Assembly: GCA_963836015.1 (NCBI GenBank)
Contig: CAWIIF010000015.1
Span: forward strand, 1,178,001 to 1,242,000
Reading direction: 5' to 3'
Length of the DNA: 64,000 nucleotides
Source of the DNA: CAWCDJ01 sp963836015
GTDB lineage: Bacteria > Acidobacteriota > Terriglobia > Bryobacterales > Bryobacteraceae
Part shown: positions 44,189 to 53,595 of the stretch, piece by piece
How the letters are laid out: each line of letters starts with the position of its first letter
How positions within the stretch are numbered: position 1 is the first letter of the stretch
Translations under genes and position numbers: made by a program
The notes under the pieces: model-generated
Told to the model about the DNA's origin: nothing
Database searches by the model: none
Seen by the model: only the letters and a program-made list of their open reading frames with translations

Positions 44189-45868
44189 ATGACCGCGGAA
44201 TTCGATTCTTCGCGTCCAACCGGCGGCGCTCGTTCCGGCTTGTCTTTGCGCGCCAAAGGCGTAGCCATCATCTCTCTTCCTATCGTGGCGCTGTTTGTCG
44301 CGATGTTCTCCGTGCGCTGGATGGGAGTGGAATCGGTTTCGGCCGAGCAGGCGATCGAGCGGGAATACCGGAACCACTTCGCGCAGCTCGGTCTCCCTTT
44401 CGACCGGGCCGAGGAGCTGCGCCTGGCCGAGCTGCTGGGACGCCGCGATTCGGCTCGCCGCAAGCTCTCCGGGATCCTAGTCTGCTGCGGAATCCTGGGG
44501 CCGCTCGGCGCGCTGTTCATGCACCTGCTGATCGCGGACAAGCTGGCGTGGCGCCTGCGGGCAGTCCAGGAAAACGCCCGCCGGCTGGCCCACGGCCTGC
44601 CGCTGGCGCCATTTCCCACGGGGACCGACGAAATCGCCAAGCTGGCGCGCCAACTGGAGGACGCGGCCTACCTCATGCGCGGCCGCGAACGCGAACTGCG
44701 GGAGAGCGAGAGCCGGTTCCGCGACCTGTTCGACCGGGCCCCCATCCCTTACGAAGAGACCGATGCCAAGGGTGTGATCCGGCGGTTCAACCAGGAGGTT
44801 TCGAGGCTTTTGAAAACCACGCCCGACCGTATTCTCGGCCGCAAGGCGTGGGATTTCGTGGCTCCCGACCAGCAGACGGGCTTTCGCGCCGCCATGCTCG
44901 AAAGAATGGCCTCGGCCCATGAAATCGAACCGTTCGAATGCGAGTTCCTCCTCGAAGACGGGTCGCGCATCACAGTCGAGATCCGCGAGAGCCTCATCCG
45001 CCGCGCGGATGGGGAGGTGATCGGGGTCTGCCGGTCTCTCCTCGATGTGACGGAGAGGAATCTCGCGGCCATGGCCGCCCGCAAAGTGGCGCAGTACGCC
45101 CTGGAGCTCAGCAGCAAGAACGAGCAACTGGCGCGCGCGCTCGACGCGGCCCGCTCGGCGACGGAAGCCAAGAGCCGCTTTTTGGCCGCGGTTTCGCACG
45201 AGCTGCGGACGCCGCTGAACGGCATCATCGGGTTCTCCGAAATGATGTACGACGAGAAGTTGGGGGCCATCGCCGCGCAACAGAAGGAGATCCTCGGTGA
45301 CATCCTCACCAGCGCCCGCCACCTGCTGCAGCTCATCAACGACATCCTCGACCTGTCCAAGGTGGAAGCGGGGAAGATGGAGTTCCAGCCAGAGCCTTGC
45401 GCGATCGATGCCCTGATCCACGAGGTGCGCGACGTGCTCCGTCCGCTGGCCGAGAAGAAGAGCATCGAAGTGGAGATGGAGGTGCCCGCGGGCTTGAACG
45501 GCGTCATCGACCGGTCGCGTTTCAAGCAGGTGTTGTACAACTACCTTTCGAATGCCGTGAAGTTCACGATGCAGGGGGGACACGTTTGCATACGCGCGCG
45601 CATCGCCGGGGAAGGCTCCCTGCGCGTGGAAGTAGAAGATACCGGAGTCGGGATTCTACCGGAGGAGATGCCTCTCCTGTTTCATGAGTTCCAGCAGCTG
45701 CCGAACAGTCGAAAGGCCGGGCAGGGAACCGGCCTGGGTCTGGCTTTGACCCGTCATATTGTGGAGGCGCAGGGGGGGCGTGTCGAGGTTCGCAGCACTC
45801 CCGGGCATGGGAGTGTTTTTTCGGCAATTTTACCCCTCAACACCTTAACGGAGTGCGGTGTACGCTAA
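44189..45868 (+). CDS. PAS-domain sensor histidine kinase with HAMP-like linker
   Basis: A 559-residue membrane kinase. Two hydrophobic helices (about 24-44 and 93-115) enclose a short periplasmic loop; a HAMP-like linker (LRAVQENARRLAHGL) leads to a PAS domain (about 165-290, FDRAPIPYEETDAKGVIRRF) and then the kinase core with His337 in AAVSHELRTPLNG, NYLSNAVKF and GTGLGLALTRH. A TTG three codons earlier could also serve as start. It is the first gene of a four-gene unit; the response-regulator gene begins nine bases after its stop and is the obvious partner. Confidence 0.93.
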   Translation: MTAEFDSSRPTGGARSGLSLRAKGVAIISLPIVALFVAMFSVRWMGVESVSAEQAIEREYRNHFAQLGLPFDRAEELRLAELLGRRDSARRKLSGILVCCGILGPLGALFMHLLIADKLAWRLRAVQENARRLAHGLPLAPFPTGTDEIAKLARQLEDAAYLMRGRERELRESESRFRDLFDRAPIPYEETDAKGVIRRFNQEVSRLLKTTPDRILGRKAWDFVAPDQQTGFRAAMLERMASAHEIEPFECEFLLEDGSRITVEIRESLIRRADGEVIGVCRSLLDVTERNLAAMAARKVAQYALELSSKNEQLARALDAARSATEAKSRFLAAVSHELRTPLNGIIGFSEMMYDEKLGAIAAQQKEILGDILTSARHLLQLINDILDLSKVEAGKMEFQPEPCAIDALIHEVRDVLRPLAEKKSIEVEMEVPAGLNGVIDRSRFKQVLYNYLSNAVKFTMQGGHVCIRARIAGEGSLRVEVEDTGVGILPEEMPLLFHEFQQLPNSRKAGQGTGLGLALTRHIVEAQGGRVEVRSTPGHGSVFSAILPLNTLTECGVR

Positions 45869-45876
45869 ACTACCTG

Positions 45877-47385
45877 ATGATGGCGGGAGAGTCTGTATTG
45901 ATCGTCGATGATACCCCGGTCAACCTCAAGCTTACCCGTATCCTCCTGGTTAATGAGGGTTATAAGGTTCTGACCGCGCCCAGCGCCGAGGACGCGCTGG
46001 AGTTACTGCGAAGCTGCCATCCGGACCTCGTTCTGGCCGATATCCAACTGCCGGGGATGGACGGGCTGGAGCTGACGCGTCGCATTAAAGGCGCCGAGAG
46101 TACCCGGGATATCACCGTCGTTGCGCTGACTGCATTCGCGATGAAAGGCGACGAGCAGAAGGCGATCGATGCCGGTTGCGACGGCTACATCACAAAGCCT
46201 ATAGACACCCGGTCACTGGGCGACCGTATCCGGGGATACCTGGACCGGCGCACGCAGACTCCGCCGGCGGAACGGCCGGAACCGGGACACGAAACACTGG
46301 CCCAGGCCGAAATGCTGGCGCTGCGCCGCCGCTTTCTGGAAGAGGGCCATGAACTGGCACGCCAGTGGCTGCGCGACCTGGAAGGCCCGTTTCACCCCGA
46401 GGAAGTTTCCCGGGCAGTGCACCAGTGGATTGGCGCGGCCGGGCTGCTCGGCTACACCGCCATCAGCCGCCTCTCCCGTGAGGTGGAAGCCGTGCTTCAC
46501 GAGCGTCCGCTCGATAGCGGACAACTGCGTGAGTCGCTGGCCAACCTGGTTCTGGCGTTCAGCACCCCGCGCGAGGCGCGCGACGCTCCGATTCCGGGCG
46601 CCGTGCTGGACGCACTCAGCGGCAAGCGTGCGGCCCTGGTGGGTTTCCAGGCCAATGAGGAGCAGCGCATGTCGGTGGCGCTCGAGCGGGCCCGCGCCGA
46701 AGCCGTGCCGTTCCCGATTTCGGAGCCGGCGGATTCGCCGGCGGTTCGTGCGTCCGACCTGGTGGTCATCAGCGTTCGCACCGATAATCTCGGGTCGCAC
46801 TGGATGCACTTGCGCCGCGAGGCCGGCACTCCTCCCCTGGTGTTTGCGGGCGCCCGCGACCAGCTGCTCACGATCGAAGCGGCGCAGGAGCCGGGTGTGG
46901 AGTTCCTGATGGATCCGTGGGAAGTGGACGAGGCGCTCATGCGGCTCAGCCTGGCATGCTCCCGGCTAACCGCTGCCGACCAGGCCGCCGCCCCTCTGCG
47001 GCCGCCCGCCCCCGTCAAGCCGGGACGTCTCCAGGTGCTGATTGCCGACGACGACCCCACGGTGCTGGTGCTGGTCAGCGCCGCCATCGAGAACTTCGGC
47101 ATGGAATGCCTGACCGCCCCCGACGGCAGCACGGCCATCGAGACCTTGCGGCGCGTCAAGCCGCATGCGGCCGTTCTGGACGTCAACATGCCGGGTATGG
47201 ATGGATACGAAGTGCTCTCCGCGATTCGGGCTGAGGCGCTTCCGGTTCGGGTGCTGTTGTTAACGGCCCGGCAGCAGGAGAATGACGTGATCCGCGCCTT
47301 CGCCCTGGGCGCGGACGATTATGTGGTAAAGCCGTTCAGCCCCATGGAACTGGTGGCGCGATTGAAGCGGCTGCTGGTGCGATGA
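45877..47385 (+). CDS. REC-HPt-REC phosphorelay protein
   Basis: A 502-residue protein made only of signalling modules. Receiver 1 (residues 5-125) has the acidic pair Asp11-Asp12, phosphoacceptor Asp55 (LADIQLPGMDG) and a Lys in ITKPID. The middle holds a histidine phosphotransfer-like helix bundle with His182 (HQWIGAAGLLGY), then a degenerate segment with a receiver-like look (VVISVRTDN, residues ~270-370). Receiver 2 (385-502) has ADDDP, Asp435 (LDVNMPGMDG) and VVKPFS. No DNA-binding or enzymatic output domain is present, so output must pass to another protein. The GTG eight codons upstream would overlap the kinase gene; ATG was preferred. Confidence 0.88.
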   Translation: MMAGESVLIVDDTPVNLKLTRILLVNEGYKVLTAPSAEDALELLRSCHPDLVLADIQLPGMDGLELTRRIKGAESTRDITVVALTAFAMKGDEQKAIDAGCDGYITKPIDTRSLGDRIRGYLDRRTQTPPAERPEPGHETLAQAEMLALRRRFLEEGHELARQWLRDLEGPFHPEEVSRAVHQWIGAAGLLGYTAISRLSREVEAVLHERPLDSGQLRESLANLVLAFSTPREARDAPIPGAVLDALSGKRAALVGFQANEEQRMSVALERARAEAVPFPISEPADSPAVRASDLVVISVRTDNLGSHWMHLRREAGTPPLVFAGARDQLLTIEAAQEPGVEFLMDPWEVDEALMRLSLACSRLTAADQAAAPLRPPAPVKPGRLQVLIADDDPTVLVLVSAAIENFGMECLTAPDGSTAIETLRRVKPHAAVLDVNMPGMDGYEVLSAIRAEALPVRVLLLTARQQENDVIRAFALGADDYVVKPFSPMELVARLKRLLVR

Positions 47386-48458
47386 CGGGTGTCGTGCTGG
47401 GAGCTGCGGCCGCCGTTGTGGGCCTCGGCGAGGCGGTTGTCCTGGCATGGTTCGATGTCGCCCTGCTGCGCAGCCTCAGGCGGCGCCGCCGGGAGCAGGC
47501 AATCGCCAAAATTGCACCCGAGATCCGCCGCGTCCTGGTGGATTACCTCTCCGGCGCCGACAAGTTGCAGGACCTGCGCCGGTTCTTCAACGAGGATGCG
47601 CAGGCTCTGGCTGACGTCATGTTCTCCTTTCGCGGCGCGGTGGGAGGCGGAGCGCGTGAGAGGCTTTGCGAACTGGCTCTCGAGCTGGGCCTGGTCCGCG
47701 ACTGGTGCCTGGACGCGCGTTCCCCCGCCATCGTTCGGAAACGCGAGGCGTTTGCCCGCCTGGCCTTCGTCTGTGCGTACGAACCCTGCCGCCGCCTGGC
47801 CGTCGATCTCCTGCTGGCGGCCCTCGAGGAACCGGACGACGATGTGCGGATTTCCGCCGCGCGCGGCCTGATCCAGTCCGGAGAAAACGAAACGCTGGAT
47901 TCCGTCTTCGAGTTTGCCCTCTCGAGCAACCTGCTGACGCGCGCGCTGCTGGCCGAGGATTTGCGGAAGTACACTTCGCAGCTTTCGGAGCGGGCCATCC
48001 CCGAAGCGCTCTCTTCCCCGGAAAGCCACGTGGTTCTCGCCGGGCTGGATGTCCTGCTGGCCTGGCAGCGGGCGGTCGTGGTGCCGGAACTGCCGCGTCT
48101 GCTGGGGCACCCCGATAGCGCCGTCAGGCTCCGCGCGCTGCAACTGGCGCCGATGGTGCCGCTGACGCCGGAGGGACGCACCGCGATTCTGCAGGCCCTC
48201 TCGGAACCGGACCTCGAAGTGAGCAAGGCCGCCGCCATCAGCGCCGGGCGCCTGAGGATAGAGGAGAGCCTGCCACACCTGTCCGCCCTGATGCAAGGGG
48301 AAGGGGTGGAAGTGGCAAGGAGCGCCGCCGGAGCGCTGGCTCAAATGCCGCCGCGCGGGTGGAAGGTTCTGGAAGAGTTGAGCGAGGGCGGCAGCAAAGT
48401 GACGGCGGAGGTGGCCCGGGCGGCCCTGGCGCGCTACGGGGGAGGCGCGCGCCCATGA
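47382..48458 (+). CDS. HEAT-repeat membrane-anchored protein
   Basis: A 358-residue protein with an N-terminal membrane helix (VLGAAAAVVGLGEAVVLAWF) followed by helical HEAT-type repeats through most of the rest, for example DDDVRISAARGLIQSGE, DSAVRLRALQLAPM, DLEVSKAAAISAGRL and EVARSAAGALAQMPP. HEAT repeats form curved scaffolds for protein binding. The start overlaps the response-regulator stop and its own stop overlaps the glycosyltransferase start (ATGA both times), so all three are translationally coupled. I infer a scaffold that links the phosphorelay protein to the glycosyltransferase. Confidence 0.82.
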   Translation: MTGVVLGAAAAVVGLGEAVVLAWFDVALLRSLRRRRREQAIAKIAPEIRRVLVDYLSGADKLQDLRRFFNEDAQALADVMFSFRGAVGGGARERLCELALELGLVRDWCLDARSPAIVRKREAFARLAFVCAYEPCRRLAVDLLLAALEEPDDDVRISAARGLIQSGENETLDSVFEFALSSNLLTRALLAEDLRKYTSQLSERAIPEALSSPESHVVLAGLDVLLAWQRAVVVPELPRLLGHPDSAVRLRALQLAPMVPLTPEGRTAILQALSEPDLEVSKAAAISAGRLRIEESLPHLSALMQGEGVEVARSAAGALAQMPPRGWKVLEELSEGGSKVTAEVARAALARYGGGARP

Positions 48459-49732
48459 CGGTCGTCGCGGCGATCCTGCTGTCGATCTCGATTGCCCTGC
48501 TGGCATCCGCGGGCGTCGCGTTGTACGCCATGCTGCAAGGCAAACAGGTGCTGCGGCGGGTGCTGCGCGACGTGCGGGACGACGACAGCCTTCTGTTGAA
48601 ATCTCCCATGGCGCCGGGTGTTTCGATCATTACGTCGCCTCGCGACGCGTCGCCCGATTCACGCGCCTGGGTCCGCCGCCTGCTCGAGCTGTTTTCCGGA
48701 AACCACGAAGTAGTCGTCGTGCTGGACGGCGCGGAGCCCCTCGAGCGGGACCGGTGGCTGGCCGAATTCCGCCTGGGCCCGGTTTCCCGGAGATCTTCCG
48801 AGGATTTGAAGGCTGCCCGGGTGCTGGGTGTTTACGAATCGTACGACCCGGTACGCATGGTGCTGGTGGACAAGGAAGCGGGCGGCGCCAGCGACGCGCT
48901 GAACGCCGGCGTGAACATCGCGATGTACCCGGTGATCGGGTGGATGGAGAGAGGCAGCCGTTTCGAGCCGAATCTGCTGTTGCGCCTGATTCGCCCGATG
49001 CTGGAGCAGCCCGACGAGACGGTGGCGGTTTGCGGCGTGTCTCCCGCGCCCGCACCTGCCGCGTGGGCTGCGCGCTTCGGCGCCTGCGCGTTCCTGCGAA
49101 CCTGGCTGGTCCGCTGTGGCGCTTTCCGCGGGTGGAACATGCTGCTGCCGGTCCCCGGCGCCGCGGTCCTGGTGCGACGGGACGCGGTGGTGGCCGCGCA
49201 CGGCTTCCGGGCAGGCGTGGCGGAGTTATGCATGCGGCTGCATGCCGCCGCCAGGGTTGCGAAGGCGCCGTACCGCATCGCGCTGGTTGCCGAGCCGGTT
49301 ATTTTTCCGCCGGAGCCTGCCGGGTGGCGGGAACTCGGCCGGCAGATCGCCCGCGACCAGGCTGAACTGTGCCGTATCTCGCTGGGGTGGGCTCGCGGAG
49401 CGGACCGGCGGGTCCGGGGAGGCTTCCTCTGGTTCCGGCTTTTCAAGCCTCTGCTCGAGACCGCCGGTTATCCGCTGGCCCTGGTGGGGTGGATCCTGGG
49501 ACAGGTGGATCCCGCGACCGTGCTGTTCTTCCTGGTCGCGAGCATCGGTTCAGGCATCGTGGTCTCGACCGCCGCAGTGGTTCTGCCCGCGCTGGCCACC
49601 GATCGGGGGCTCGAACCGGCGCAGCTCAAGCGGCTTTTTCTGGCGGGCGTGCTGGAGAACCTGGGCTACCGGCAAATCCGGAACCTGGCGCTTATTGTGG
49701 GATTTTTCAGCAGTACACCGCCCGCTCCCTGA
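48455..49732 (+). CDS. Membrane glycosyltransferase, GT2-like, divergent
   Basis: A 425-residue protein with an N-terminal helix (residues 3-27), a GT-A-like nucleotide-sugar domain (about 50-300: GVSIITSPRDAS, VVVVLDGAEPLE, VPGAAVLVRRDAVV) and two C-terminal membrane helices (about 342-390, GYPLALVGWILGQVDPATVL). The layout resembles processive GT2 synthases of exopolysaccharide, but the usual DxD is reduced or altered and the QxxRW motif is absent, so it could be inactive, use a different mechanism, or act as a regulator. GGAGG precedes the ATG. A strong terminator starts in its stop codon. Confidence 0.7.
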   Translation: MTVVAAILLSISIALLASAGVALYAMLQGKQVLRRVLRDVRDDDSLLLKSPMAPGVSIITSPRDASPDSRAWVRRLLELFSGNHEVVVVLDGAEPLERDRWLAEFRLGPVSRRSSEDLKAARVLGVYESYDPVRMVLVDKEAGGASDALNAGVNIAMYPVIGWMERGSRFEPNLLLRLIRPMLEQPDETVAVCGVSPAPAPAAWAARFGACAFLRTWLVRCGAFRGWNMLLPVPGAAVLVRRDAVVAAHGFRAGVAELCMRLHAAARVAKAPYRIALVAEPVIFPPEPAGWRELGRQIARDQAELCRISLGWARGADRRVRGGFLWFRLFKPLLETAGYPLALVGWILGQVDPATVLFFLVASIGSGIVVSTAAVVLPALATDRGLEPAQLKRLFLAGVLENLGYRQIRNLALIVGFFSSTPPAP

Positions 49733-49757
49733 CCGTCAGGGAGCGGGCCACTTTTCT
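49721..49757 (+). terminator. Strong intrinsic terminator of the signalling/glycosyltransferase operon
   Basis: A perfect 12-bp stem, CCCGCTCCCTGA with TCAGGGAGCGGG, encloses a CCG loop and is followed by CCACTTTTCT. The TGA stop codon of the glycosyltransferase is the last triplet of the left arm. It also lies next to the end of the convergent small gene and may serve both. Confidence 0.85.
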
Positions 49758-50085
49758 AATTAATTAAGAGCTTGGTCTTGGTTCCGCCGATCCGGATTTC
49801 CGAGATCGTCGGTTTTCCATTCTGCTCGACGTAGCGAATTGCCGTATTTTCGAATTTCCGTTCGGAGGTCTCGACTTTTACGGGAATATCGACGGTGAGC
49901 TTCTGGCGGGTCAGCGTTGCGGTTTCGTTCAGAATCTGCAGCCGGTACTCGCCAGCTTTCAATTCGGTCCCCTTCACAACGGAAGGCTGCAGCAGGGTGA
50001 TTTTATAGCTGACACCCGAAACGCCGCCCGCAAATGCGGCCGCGAGCGCCAGGACCGCAAACGCCACTACGAGTTTCTTAATCAT
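49756..50085 (-). CDS. Small exported protein (109 aa), unknown function
   Basis: The ATG follows AGGAG by five bases and opens a signal peptide (MIKKLVVAFAVLALAAAFAG). The mature part is about 85 residues and beta-rich: YKITLLQPSVVKGTELKAGE, QKLTVDIPVKVET, NTAIRYVEQNG, ISEIRIGG. This pattern (strands around 'GxYRLQ') fits a small beta-barrel or sandwich domain found in many acidobacterial exported proteins. No catalytic residues are seen. Confidence 0.72.
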   Translation of the reverse strand: MIKKLVVAFAVLALAAAFAGGVSGVSYKITLLQPSVVKGTELKAGEYRLQILNETATLTRQKLTVDIPVKVETSERKFENTAIRYVEQNGKPTISEIRIGGTKTKLLIN

Positions 50086-50179
50086 TAATTCTCCTGAACC
50101 GGTTAGTTCGAATTTAAAAATCGGGGCCGGTAAACCCAATCAGGAGTTTAGCACCACTTTATCGTGGATCACAATATAT

Positions 50180-51103
50180 CTATTGGGCAGCGACCACTCT
50201 CAAGGGCCGCTCGAGGCGGAAGGTCAGGACCGTTTCGACCGGCACTTTGATCGATCCACCGCGGGTAAAGACCTGAGTGAGTGCGCCCGCGCCGGCGCCC
50301 GAGCCGGCACCGATCGCTGCACCTTTGCCACCCCCGGCGATGGCCCCGATAATGGCCCCGAGGGCGGCGCCGCCGCCGGTGAACTCGGCGGTCCGCTTAT
50401 TCTTGCCGATACCGTCGCGGCCGCGCTCCGAGAGGTTGGCGGTTTCCAACCTGTACTGGCGACCGTCGATGGCCACGGAGGCCATGTCGAGGACCAGGTC
50501 CGCGGTGCCGCGGAAGTGCCCGCCTTTCGAGGCTGAGCGGATCACGATCACGGCGTTGGCTCCGCGCGGAATGACTACGGCTCCGGAAGCATCGCGGACA
50601 TCCCTGGTGACCTCCGCGGGGAACGTCTGTCCCTCCACGGCCTTGGCGGAATCGATGCTCTCTTCGGTCCGCACGGAGATTTGGGTGCCGGAAGCCACTT
50701 CGTAAGTCCTGGTGGTGACAGCCGCGGCCGGGGGATGGTAGTGGTTTTCGTGATCGTCCTCGGATGCGGCTGGGGGCGCCGGGCTGGCGCCTGGGGCTGG
50801 AGCGGATACCGCAGGTGCCGGCGCAGCGCCGGCGGCCGGTGGCGGTGCGGCGCCGGCGACCGGCTCGGCGTCGTCGTATGCCACGGATTTCACTTGTGCC
50901 ATCGGGATGGTGCGGGTGATGCTGTCATCGCCCGCCAGCTTCATTTCAGCGGCGGAACTCTCGAGCACTTTGCCGGCTACAGTTGTGCCGTCGCGCAGGG
51001 TGACAGTGGCGTGCGGCGCATTCGCGCCCGGCGCGCCCGCCTGTTTCGAGCACGATGCCAGGATGAACAGGGATAAGACGACTGGAATTACAAAACGACG
51101 CAT
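50180..51103 (-). CDS. Lipoprotein with LSM/SH3-like and glycine-zipper segments
   Basis: A 307-residue lipoprotein: lipobox LASC with the lipidated Cys18. Next comes a short beta domain ([20 protein letters not shown], residues ~32-75) that resembles an LSM/SH3-type barrel, a Pro/Ala linker (80-120), a beta domain (130-235, [20 protein letters not shown]) and a glycine-zipper stretch (about 245-280, [17 protein letters not shown]) of the kind that inserts in or packs against outer membranes. The closing part resembles the end of TrbI/VirB10-like or YMGG proteins, without enough to name it. Function unknown, probably envelope structure. Confidence 0.72.
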   Translation of the reverse strand: MRRFVIPVVLSLFILASCSKQAGAPGANAPHATVTLRDGTTVAGKVLESSAAEMKLAGDDSITRTIPMAQVKSVAYDDAEPVAGAAPPPAAGAAPAPAVSAPAPGASPAPPAASEDDHENHYHPPAAAVTTRTYEVASGTQISVRTEESIDSAKAVEGQTFPAEVTRDVRDASGAVVIPRGANAVIVIRSASKGGHFRGTADLVLDMASVAIDGRQYRLETANLSERGRDGIGKNKRTAEFTGGGAALGAIIGAIAGGGKGAAIGAGSGAGAGALTQVFTRGGSIKVPVETVLTFRLERPLRVVAAQ

Positions 51104-51145
51104 TGGGGGTATCCTCCTATAACCCGTAATGCCAGTATACAGAGT

Positions 51146-53392
51146 TCAGTCGCGTTCGAGCTTTACAACCCAGACGGCCGCGGGCCCCAGCGCCCGTTCC
51201 ACGTTCAGCACGGCTCCGTTCCGCGTGATCCGGACCGCACCGCCGTCCACCAGGTCGGATGCCCGCCAGTTGCCCCGGAACCCCAGACCGACTCGCGCTA
51301 CGGTGGGCAGCTGGTTGTGATTGAAGACAAAGACAAGCCGGTTTTCGCCGGATTCGAGCACCCGCACTTCGATCCCCGGATTCCCGCCGTCAGGCGGGCT
51401 GCTGACCCCGGCCCACTCCAGCAATCCCGCATAGAAGCGAGCGGCCGCGGGCGTGGGCGATGTTTCGTACGCCGCGCTCAGATAGGATCCCAACGTCAGC
51501 GTCCTGCCCCTGCCAAATCTCGAGGCCACGGCGGCTGGAGCATTGTTGGCGTACCGGGCCACGACGCGAGCGGCACCCGATACTGGTTCCAGCGTCTCCT
51601 CATACCAGCGCCCGGGCAGCGATTCGCCGGGTGAAAGCCCGGGGATCTCCGTGCCGGTCCAGTGCAGGCTGGTGCGGCCCTTCGGGGCGACTTGGACGGC
51701 CGTCTCCCGGCATCCCATTACCTCCGAGAGCCCCATGCCGGGAATAGTCTCCGAGGCATAGCCTTTCTCGTTGTTCCAGCCCGTCCGCGCCTCTGAAACC
51801 AGAGTGCCGCCGTTCTCGACATACTGCCGGAGCGGCGCAATGGCGGCCTCGGGCAGCATCAGCGGGTAAGGCAGGATGACGAGCTTATAGGATTTCAACA
51901 CACCGGATGACAGCTCATTGATGTGGACGTAATCGAGCTGCACATTTCGCCCGAAGAGCGCGCGGTAAACGCCCAGCAGCGAATCCCGCTCGATCCCGGC
52001 CACCTCACCCTGCGGCCCGGACGCAGCCTCCGACCGCTGGCGGCCGCCCACGAAATGGACGAGGGGATTGTAAACGATGGCCACCTCGGAGACGGGCGGG
52101 CGTGCGTCGAGGAACAGGCGCTGGTTGCGGTCCACCACCCGGGCAATCGATCCGGCAACGCGGGCGCGCCCGGTCACGGTGCCGTCGAGTTGGATCAACC
52201 CGAAGCCCCCGCTCTCGTATCCGGAACTCATGGGGTAGTAAGCGTAGAAATTCACGCCCTTGGCGCCGCGCGAGAGAGCTGTCCAGGTCCAAGTGCGGAG
52301 ATCCTCAGGCGTCACCGTGGGGCTGACATTCAGGGCCACCGTGCCGAACCCGCTCTGCAACTCTCCGACGTAGAAGCCCGCCCGGCCGTCCGCGAAACCG
52401 AACGAACGCGTGAAGTCGAAGAGGGCCCCGCGCCACGCCACGTCACGGTCTACGAATGCGGAATGCTTGGGATAGAAGGAGGTGCCGTAGAAATCCACCT
52501 GGCGGGCCATGGTCCAGTCATCCGGCTGGCCTTCCCAGTGGTTCGGTGAGGTGAAAAGGCCGACAGCCGCCGCATGGCTGGTTACGATGCCGCCGGGGTC
52601 GGCTTGCTTCACGGCCAGGTAGCGGTCGTGCAGGTCGTCGCCGAGCTTATCCGCGATGAACGTTTTCCAGTCGATGTAATCGGTGTAGGAAAGGATGGTG
52701 CTCATTCTGCCGGGCTCGACCTCGTCCCAACTGTCGAATTCGCGATACCACGCAGCATTCAAACGGTCGAGGTCACCGTACTTCTGGTGCAGCCAGCTGC
52801 GAAACTTCGCCAGGGTGTTCCGGCAGAAGCAGAACTCGGGGTTGGGGATATACGCGGGAGTTGCCCAGTTGATGACGTGAGGTTCGCTCCACAAGTCCCA
52901 GCCGGCAAAGGCAGGATTGTTCCGTACGTGCTCCGCCAGGGCGGTGTAGAATTCCAGGTCAGCCCGGCGCACACCCGGGTGATCCATGCAATATCCGGGC
53001 GAGGATTCCGGCTTCACCTCCGCGCCATTCGAGGAGACGAACAGCGAGTCCGGGTACTTCACTCCCACCCAGCGGGGAGCCGAATCCATGTAGACCTGCA
53101 AAAAGACCTTTAGCCCCTCTTCCCGGGCAAGTTCCAGGATCACGTCCAGGTTCTCGAAATGGTAATCGTGCTCTTTCGGTTCGCCGGTGGCCCAATCGAT
53201 CCACGTGCGGACGGTGTTGAAGCCGAGGGCTTTGATCTGGCGAATATCACGGCGCCAAAGCTCCTTTTTGGCACGGGCGTTCTTCTCGAGCATGGGAGCG
53301 CGGGCTTTGCCTCCTCCGTACCAAACCGCCATCGGGAAGAAGTCTGCGCCGAAGGCGTGGGCACAGAGCAGCAGGGCAAAGAATAGCCGCAT
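51146..53392 (-). CDS. Beta-galactosidase, glycoside hydrolase family 42, exported
   Basis: A 748-residue protein whose chosen ATG opens a signal peptide (MRLFFALLLCAHAFG). The catalytic barrel (residues 20-390) has the acid/base Glu170 in WDLWSEPH and the nucleophile Glu343 in FYVGELQSG; the trimerisation domain (about 410-620, IVYNPLVHF, ENGGTLVSEARTG) and a C-terminal beta domain follow, the complete GH42 layout. It releases beta-galactose from plant galactans or similar oligosaccharides. It diverges from a full-length TonB receptor gene, which suggests that the pair serves one glycan. Confidence 0.9.
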   Translation of the reverse strand: MRLFFALLLCAHAFGADFFPMAVWYGGGKARAPMLEKNARAKKELWRRDIRQIKALGFNTVRTWIDWATGEPKEHDYHFENLDVILELAREEGLKVFLQVYMDSAPRWVGVKYPDSLFVSSNGAEVKPESSPGYCMDHPGVRRADLEFYTALAEHVRNNPAFAGWDLWSEPHVINWATPAYIPNPEFCFCRNTLAKFRSWLHQKYGDLDRLNAAWYREFDSWDEVEPGRMSTILSYTDYIDWKTFIADKLGDDLHDRYLAVKQADPGGIVTSHAAAVGLFTSPNHWEGQPDDWTMARQVDFYGTSFYPKHSAFVDRDVAWRGALFDFTRSFGFADGRAGFYVGELQSGFGTVALNVSPTVTPEDLRTWTWTALSRGAKGVNFYAYYPMSSGYESGGFGLIQLDGTVTGRARVAGSIARVVDRNQRLFLDARPPVSEVAIVYNPLVHFVGGRQRSEAASGPQGEVAGIERDSLLGVYRALFGRNVQLDYVHINELSSGVLKSYKLVILPYPLMLPEAAIAPLRQYVENGGTLVSEARTGWNNEKGYASETIPGMGLSEVMGCRETAVQVAPKGRTSLHWTGTEIPGLSPGESLPGRWYEETLEPVSGAARVVARYANNAPAAVASRFGRGRTLTLGSYLSAAYETSPTPAAARFYAGLLEWAGVSSPPDGGNPGIEVRVLESGENRLVFVFNHNQLPTVARVGLGFRGNWRASDLVDGGAVRITRNGAVLNVERALGPAAVWVVKLERD

Positions 53393-53595
53393 AGAAACTT
53401 CAGTTTCGCGCAGATGACCAGGATTTTCACGCCTCAAATTGCCCCTTTTCTTCGGCCTACGGTGGGCGTATAGTATTCGGCTGTAAAGACCTGAAATACC
53501 GCAATTGGCTGGAGGGGTCAAACGCGCTTCAAGGTCTATCCGCCGGCTGCGCCCGGCGGCAACGGGGAAGTATTAGCGGGAATAGGGGTGAATCG

